From Bombardia bombarda (lineage: Eukaryota > Ascomycota > Sordariomycetes > Sordariales > Lasiosphaeriaceae), in the NCBI GenBank assembly GCA_030512295.1, contig JAULSR010000002.1:1860001-1924000 (forward strand): DNA of 64,000 nucleotides, written 5' to 3'. This document shows, one piece after another, positions 58,508-64,000 of the stretch; the first letter of the stretch is position 1; each line of letters starts with the position of its first letter. The notes under the pieces are model-generated. The model was not told the DNA's origin. It ran no database searches and saw only the letters and a list, made by a program, of their open reading frames with translations. The position numbers and the translations under genes are program-made.

Positions 58508-60634
58508 CTACAGCATCGTGCCGAACGTTTGTTCCTCGAAAGGGATCGGCTTGCGCGGGCTGCCGCCATCCTCGGTGGCGGGCTTGCGGTGGCGAAAGGT
58601 AAATCCTACAAACAAGCCCTTGCTCATCTCCTCTTGTCGCTCAGCCAAGCCCTCTAGAGCCTGTTGCTTCTCATGTACCTCCTTGTACTTGGCCATGTCG
58701 GTCTCGTTGGTGAAGTCGTCAAAGTAGCCTGCATCTGTCTCCGAGTCCAGCTCGGGAACAAAGGGTGCCTTGGTCTCGCGAAGAATAGCCCAATCCACTT
58801 CAGCAAAGTACTGGTGCTCATAGATATCCTTGATGTTGGAAAATCTCTTGGAGCGCGAGTTGATGCACCTGATAATGTTGGGTTAGCCTAGCTCTTGTTT
58901 GCGCTCGGTATGGATGAAAGTTGTCGGGCTTCAGGTACTGATACTTACGTTGTGATGAAGCTCCACGTCCTGTTGCTGAGGAAGTAGCTAGGGTCCTCCC
59001 ATACTGGTCGCTTGAGCACCTCGCGCCAATGCTTAAGATTTCGCCACGTCTCGTCTGGATTGGATCCTGCAAACGGCGGGAAGCCCGTCAAAGCCTCAAA
59101 CAGCATGCAGCCCAAGCTCCAGTAATCGACGGTAAAGTCGTACTCCTCGCCCCTAAGGACTTCAGGAGCCATGTAATCCGGCGACCCCACAATCGATTTG
59201 GCGTAGTTGACGTCCTTCTCCCGCATCGACCGGTATCCTTCTCGCCGCTCAGCCACTGTACGCTGTTCCATAGGCTTTCCGAACGGGACTGACGTCTCAG
59301 ACGCCTTCTCTAGCCGGACTCTCATCGACTCGATCTTGGCAGGGGCCAAGAAGCCTGCTGCCAAGCCAAAGTCGGTGAGCTTCACGTGGCCACTCGAGTC
59401 GACCAGGAAGTTCTCGGGCTTCAAATCTCTGTGAATGTAGCCAAGCTGGTGCAGCGCGTCGACTGAGCAAAACATCTCTGCAATGTAGAAGCGCGCGTGC
59501 CGGTTGGACAGCACGCCGGTATTGTTGAGCAGAGTGCGGAAATCGCCGCCCGGTACATACTCCATAGCAAGATAGATATTCTTGTCATCCTGGAAAGAGT
59601 ACAGGAGGCGGACGAGCCACTCGCTCTTGGCAGTGGTGAGAATATCTCGCTCCGTCAGAACGTGCCGAATCTCGTCCAGCTTGAAAAGCAACTGCTTGCT
59701 CATGACCTTGAGCGCGCACACCTCTTTTGTGTCCTTCTTCTGCGCAAGAAAGACCTGGCCGTAGCCGCCCTGGCCAACTTGCGTTAGGATCTGGAAATCG
59801 CCTTGGCGCAGCCTCACACGACGCTTGCGAAGATTGGCGCGTTCTCGTCCGGTGTACTTTGACCACATCTGGTTATACGTTGCCTCATCCGTATCAGGAG
59901 GAGGCGGGTATTCCGCCTTGAACGCATTGAGACGACTTTGTCTCGACCCGACATAAGTGAGCAGATCAAAGTAATAGTCCAGAAAGTCTGTGAAGCGTCA
60001 GGACAAGATCCGAGTAACATGATGCAGGAATGCAGGAATCGTTGGCTTGACTTACAAAGCTGGGTCACGTTCACCATGCGCTTGATGTTTGGCTTCTTCA
60101 GAATCTCAAGCTCCTCAGCCGTGAGCCCCCGCGATGTGTTAAATTTCCTCACAGTTGGCGCTGGTCGTTCTCTTGGATTGTAGAGCCCTTGGCGCGACAA
60201 GGCAGCATGGCTAAGCTGGTACGACTCGAGGGGGGACCACGGGAGACGACGGGCGGCGTGTTTTCCTGGCCATGACTTTTCAAGGGGCTGCTGGGGGATG
60301 ACGTGCCCTTGTGGATGATGCTGTCGTCGACGGATTGAGACGCTCCCTCGTCGATATTCTGGACATTGCTCTTGCCAGGAGACAGGGGAATACCCGTGCT
60401 CAGAGGCCGCCCAAGTCGTACAGGGCTGTCAAAAGCATTCGCCGTGGTGACCTTCAAGTGCTCAAAGGCAGCCACAGGCAGCTCGTTGGCGCCGGGTGGT
60501 ACTGTTTTCTTGCTCGGGCTCCCTTGCGGGGTGCTGACGGGGGTGGTGAAGTTGTTCTTGACGGGGGTCGAGGGCCGGGCATCGACTTTGTCTTGCTTCC
60601 CGCCCGGAAAGAAATTGGACATGAAGCTCGCCAT
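58508..60634 (-). CDS. dbf-2: NDR/LATS-family Ser/Thr kinase Dbf2
   Basis: Kinase of the septation initiation (SIN/MEN) network, working with a Mob1 partner. Three exons (60056-60634, 58949-59987, 58508-58868) with introns of 68 and 80 nt give about 659 aa. A disordered N-terminus rich in Ser/Pro is followed by the Mob-binding N-terminal region (about 165-240, NVTQLYFLDYYFD). The kinase domain has GQGGYGQVF, the HRDLKPENF catalytic loop, DFGLA and the long NDR-type insert before the APE motif. An AGC C-tail ends in the hydrophobic motif GFTF. The kinase sequence matches the Dbf2/SidB branch rather than Cot1/Orb6. The frame breaks once at the G6 run 60230-60235, exactly where one extra base continues into LESYQLSHAALSRQG. 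The gene is divergent from WBP11. Confidence 0.92.
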
Positions 60635-61401
60635 TGTTGTTGTTGTCGTCGCCGACAAGGCGCTAGCGCGCAGTGCGGACAGACAAGACAAGACAGCCCT
60701 GGAGGGAGAAGAGTGGGGGGTGGGGTGGTGGGCGCGAAGACAAGATGACGCGCAGACGAGATGATGCGCAGACGAGATGATGCGCAGACGAGATCGATGT
60801 CGGCCGCCACTTGTAGTTGGACAATGCGATTGATGTCTTGGTGGATGGAAAGATCAAGAGACGGGAATAACAAATGCGAAATATGACTTGTTATGTCTGT
60901 TGGGGGAAGGGAGATGCAGGCTGGAAAAGAGGGCGTCTGGCCACGGGGGTACATGCGCGTTAGATAACGGGGCGTGCGCTCAGCAGCTCAGCACTCGGAA
61001 TCAATGCGATGGCTCTTGCGGGCAGCTTACCTCCCAAAGTATTTCGACCTAACCGCTGGGTTGATTGGGCAGACGGGCGCGGTGGGGCAAAACGTCAACA
61101 AGGTTGGAGCAGCAACCTCATCCACCTAAGCGACATCATTTGGCAAATCGCGGGGTCAATATCCGCAGTCAATGCCCTGCTAGGGCCTAGGGCTGCATGC
61201 ATGCACGGGCGCGAGGCGCGCTGGCTGGCTGGACCTGGAAAGTCTTGGCACTTTTCTGCCATGCGAATTCTATCGACTCGACAACGTCAATACAATTTGA
61301 ATCAGCAAACACCGAATCCGGGCCAAATACGAAAGCCTTTACATTCCAACAAAACCTCGAAACCTGGAAAACCCGTACACGTAGCCATTCGACAGCTCAA
61401 G
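60635..61401. promoter_or_regulatory. Divergent promoter region (dbf-2 / WBP11)
   Basis: 767 bp between two genes read in opposite directions, so it holds both promoters. It contains three 16-bp tandem copies at 60744-60791. No conserved site is assigned. Confidence 0.5.
60744..60791. repeat. Three 16-bp tandem copies in divergent promoter
   Basis: Unit of the form gatgatgcgcagacga, the first copy with one difference. It lies 110-157 bp upstream of the Dbf2 start. Confidence 0.9.
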
Positions 61402-62258
61402 ATGGCAAAAGAACGCGGTGTCAATCCCGTGCAAGCTCAGCGCAAGGCTGAGAAGGCAAAAGCTATCAAAAAGGGCAGGTTATTATTGATGACTTCTTTT
61501 TAACGAAGTATGGATTGAACAAGGAAACTAACATCTGGCGCATCACAGGAAAGACGGAGCAGCAAGCAAGGCGAAATGAGAAACTGGCGCAGCGCAACCC
61601 CGACAGGCTACAAAAACAAATCGACGACCTCAAGGCTCTCAAAGATGGCGGCGGCAAGCTCACATCACTGGAGGAGCAGTCCCTTGAAGCGCTCGAGAAG
61701 GATCTGAAGGCGGTGAAGAAGGCGAGGGAAGCTCTCGGCGACAAGGCCCCGGTATTTGGACATGGCCCACCGAGGCAGGGAGGGCCAAGAGGCGGAGGCG
61801 ACGGCGTTCTGGGAAAGCGCAGGCGGGATGTCGAAGACGCCTCGAGCAGCGACAGCGACGTTCCCGACGATATCAAGAGGATACCTATGCCACGCGACAC
61901 GCCGCCGCCGATCCCCAAGGAGTTGCTCGACGAATGGTACGCCAAGCGCAGGGCAAAGAGGGCCGCGAATCAGACGGCGGACCACCAAGGGACACATCCA
62001 CGAGGCACAAACGCCAATCAGGAGCCGTTGGGCGGTACCAATAGGCTACCGCATGCGTCTGACAGGCAGTCATCCGAGAGACAGTCCCCCGAGAGGCCAC
62101 AGCCGCCAGTGGTTGAGGCCAAGACTGTGTACGAGGCTGCGCCCGTCATCAGAGATCTGAAGAAGGAAGCCGTGAGCGCTTTCATGCCGGCCGCCGTCCG
62201 AATGAAAATCGAAAAAGGCAAGGGCCAGGGCGGTCTTCTTGAGCCGGAAGAAGCCTAA
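61402..62258 (+). CDS. WBP11-like splicing factor, probably 3'-truncated
   Basis: Nuclear WW-domain-binding protein 11 family, linked to pre-mRNA splicing. Exon 1 (61402-61474) encodes MAKERGVNPVQAQRKAEKAK. Exon 2 (61549-62258) continues RRNEKLAQRNPDRLQKQIDDL, the conserved helical Wbp11 domain, then a Lys/Arg-rich nuclear signal (GKRRRD) and Pro-rich segments such as PRDTPPPIPKEL that could bind WW domains. The only in-frame junction uses a GC donor (GCAGGT) and a CAG acceptor with a CTAAC branch point. The frame stops after LLEPEEA. Family members, as I remember them, carry a further acidic tail here. The next bases encode part of an MFS transporter, so the tail appears to be cut off by a rearrangement or an assembly join. 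Confidence 0.8.
61475..61548 (+). other. Probable GC-AG intron in WBP11
   Basis: A 74-nt intron with 5' GCAGGT, a CTAAC branch point 15 nt before the acceptor, and 3' CACAG. A GT donor four bases downstream would put exon 2 out of frame. Confidence 0.55.
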
Positions 62259-62650
62259 TACTGTTCCCACTCGTCTGCCTGCTCGCCCCGTACCTCTCGC
62301 TCCTCGCCGACATGGGCCGCTTCGCTTTTGCCCGCTGGATCGGCTTGGGATGCATCGTCTGGGGCCAGATCATGGCCCGCACCATGGCGATCCCCAGCAC
62401 GGTGATTCTGCTGACGGAAGCGGCCCCCGCGAAGAACGTGCTGGGGACGGTTCATAGCGCGGGCAACATGCTAGCGAGCTTGGCGAGGGCGGCGGGGCCG
62501 GCGGTGAGCGGGGCGGTGTATGCCGCGGGCGTGAGGGAGGGGGTCGTGGGCGCGGTGTGGTGGTTTTATTTGGTTGTTGTGGCGGTGGGGGCGGCTGGGT
62601 GGTGTTTTGGGGTGCAGGGGAGGGTGGTGGGTAAGGTGAGTGGGTTGTAA
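62243..62650 (+). pseudogene. 3' fragment of an MFS transporter
   Basis: About 135 codons that read as the last membrane segments of a major facilitator transporter: FPLVCLLAPYLSLLAD, then TVILLTEAAPAKNVLGTVHS, GNMLASLARAAGPAVSGAVY and a final tryptophan/valine-rich span ending VVGKVSGL. The TEA...LGTVHGxGNM pattern near the last two helices is typical of fungal MFS proteins of the ZRT-facilitator/azole-type. No N-terminal two-thirds and no start codon in a sensible place are present. Its open frame begins at 62243, overlapping the last codons of WBP11 in another frame. It is therefore a 5'-truncated relic or one side of an assembly chimera. The coding third positions are strongly G/C, unlike the AT-rich sequence that follows from about 62,740. 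Confidence 0.7.
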
Positions 62651-63912
62651 TGTAATGTTTTTTGGGGGTTGTATGATGGCGTTTTAGGTTGTTTTTTTTT
62701 CGCTTTGCGTGTTGGTGGGATGGTGGCAAGGGATGGAGGGAATCACCTTAAATTTAGAGATTTATATAAACATAAGAGCAGGTTGGGATGTGGTGGCTAT
62801 CTCTGTTTACTGCTACTGGATAGATGTTATGATAATCCCAGGTTCAACTTTGAAAGTACTAGTATACCTACTTGTTCTTAACATTATCAGTTGAAATTTT
62901 TATCCGCCAGATCGACGATGAATTTCAAAAAATCCTGGAGTTCAAAGTTGCATATCAGATTGCTTGTTCATTTGGCAATAAATAGTAAACCTAGCCTTCT
63001 TTCCTATTTACATACTTAGTATTCTTGTTGCTCCGTTTACGACGCCGTTACCATATTAATCCGTCAGTTATGTCCCGAAACCACATTCACCGTTGAATAA
63101 CGAAACCCAAATAGTTCTTCTGATTATTCATACAAGACAGTATTAGCATGCTTCATCAAATTTTATTTATTACGTAGCTCCTTAATGATAACTGGCGAGT
63201 GGCTGGCTACCTACCTAGTTCTTTTTCTTTCACGTAGTAAATACTTAAGCTTAGCAGACCTAACTAGCAATGGCAGACACGAGAAGATAGGGAGAAATTA
63301 CTGGAGTAATTAAGACGAGAAAACAAATGTTCATTAAACACTAAGTCGTCATAGACAGGGTTTGGTCTAGGTAGTACATTTGTATAGTACCTACTTATAT
63401 ACGTAGGTAAGCTTCAATAACATGAGAACGGATAAAATAGATAAGGCATGACAGACCCATCAATGAGCACTTGACGAAACCAGTATCATTCGCTTAATCC
63501 TAACCACAAACTACCTCATGAAACTACTACTAACCAACCTAAGCATGCCAATTAGATTACATAGCACATCCATTTCTCTTTCCATTTCAAACAAGTTAGA
63601 CATACCGCTCACTGATAGCTCCAGTAGATAGACGCTCCTTCACACCCTCGCCAAAGACATCCCTTTCATGCGACCACCAACTGACGCATTTTAGAAGCAC
63701 GCAAGCACACAAACTGGCCCAACCAAAATATCTCCGCTGATGTGTCATCCATGCCATAGAAGACAACTCGGCACGTACGTACGTGGTGTTTACTATGTGT
63801 CTTACGTAGGTATCCATTACAAACCATCAACCATGGAGCGAGCAATCCCAGTTTCACCACAACCCCCAAACCTAACTAACCAAAATGCCTAAATCCCTCC
63901 CAATACACAGAA
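62651..63912. other. AT-rich gene-free stretch
   Basis: From about 62,740 the base composition becomes clearly AT-rich with many TA steps, unlike the GC-rich genes to the left. No open frame with features is present. It could be an eroded repeat (for example by repeat-induced point mutation), but no repeat partner is visible in this window. Confidence 0.4.
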
Positions 63913-64000
63913 TCAATAAGCAGCCGTCCTATAATAATCACCCGGCGCACTCGGCCCATCATCCACCCCTGGTGCCGACGGCCCCGACGGCGGGACATAT
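63913..64000 (-). CDS. C-terminal end of a Pro/Gly-rich protein (partial)
   Basis: The minus strand entering from the right edge reads PPSGPSAPGVDDGPSAPGDY followed by a short tail and a TGA at 63913-63915. The frame is open across the edge, GC-rich, and sharply different in composition from the neighbouring AT-rich DNA, which supports coding. Too little is present to name it. Confidence 0.45.
   Translation of the reverse strand, partial: YVPPSGPSAPGVDDGPSAPGDYYRTAAY

Overview
This window looks like nuclear DNA from a filamentous ascomycete (Pezizomycotina, Sordariomycetes, probably Hypocreales). The evidence is eukaryotic genes with short introns (54-399 nt) that have GT..AG ends and CTAAC/CTGAC branch points, fungus-restricted families (AIM11, a CFEM-like GPI protein, C2H2+Zn2Cys6 factors, a GH18-LysM chitinase), and long intergenic spaces rich in CT, GT and TAGGTACCTA-type motifs. 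The species cannot be named from sequence alone. No tRNA, rRNA, CRISPR array or viral gene was recognised.

Layout from left to right. A zinc-cluster transcription factor (236-1903, -) is followed by a possible small zinc-ribbon protein (about 2424-2534, -) and a PI-specific phospholipase C (3977-6149, -). Next come a large disordered protein with an N-myristoylation signal (8630-12252, -), a small cupin (17208-17592, -), an uncharacterised 195-aa protein (18423-19213, -) and mitochondrial AIM11 (20312-20998, -). A 214-bp TA-flanked MITE-like element lies in the divergent promoter between AIM11 and a 2OG-Fe(II) oxygenase (22021-23397, +). Then come an RNA-dependent RNA polymerase of the silencing type (23864-29190, -), D-lactate dehydrogenase (30645-32798, -), about 8 kb without a recognisable gene (32.8-40.9 kb), ribosomal protein eS4 (40956-42090, -) and a double-Myb telobox protein (43383-45080, -). 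A very large GPI-anchored chitinase (47644-51556, -) and a CFEM-like GPI protein (54419-55306, -) follow. The Dbf2 kinase (58508-60634, -) is divergent from WBP11 (61402-62258, +). WBP11 abuts the 3' piece of an MFS transporter (62243-62650, +), after which the sequence becomes AT-rich. The last bases hold the C-terminus of a further minus-strand gene.

Six frame breaks, in five conserved genes, can each be removed by adding one base to a homopolymer run (near 10487, 22275, 28157, 50562, 51397 and 60232). A seventh is likely near 805. All are one-base deficits and most are in G/C runs, which points to homopolymer under-calling in the assembly rather than pseudogenes. I treat these genes as intact and mark each break.

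The genes do not form one pathway or an obvious biosynthetic cluster. Two cell-surface genes (chitinase and CFEM-like) lie near each other. The telobox Myb gene lies beside eS4, whose upstream region carries TTAGGG-type sites. The most unusual places are the WBP11/MFS seam, the chitinase architecture with its recently duplicated stalk, the MITE, and a probable GC-AG intron in WBP11.
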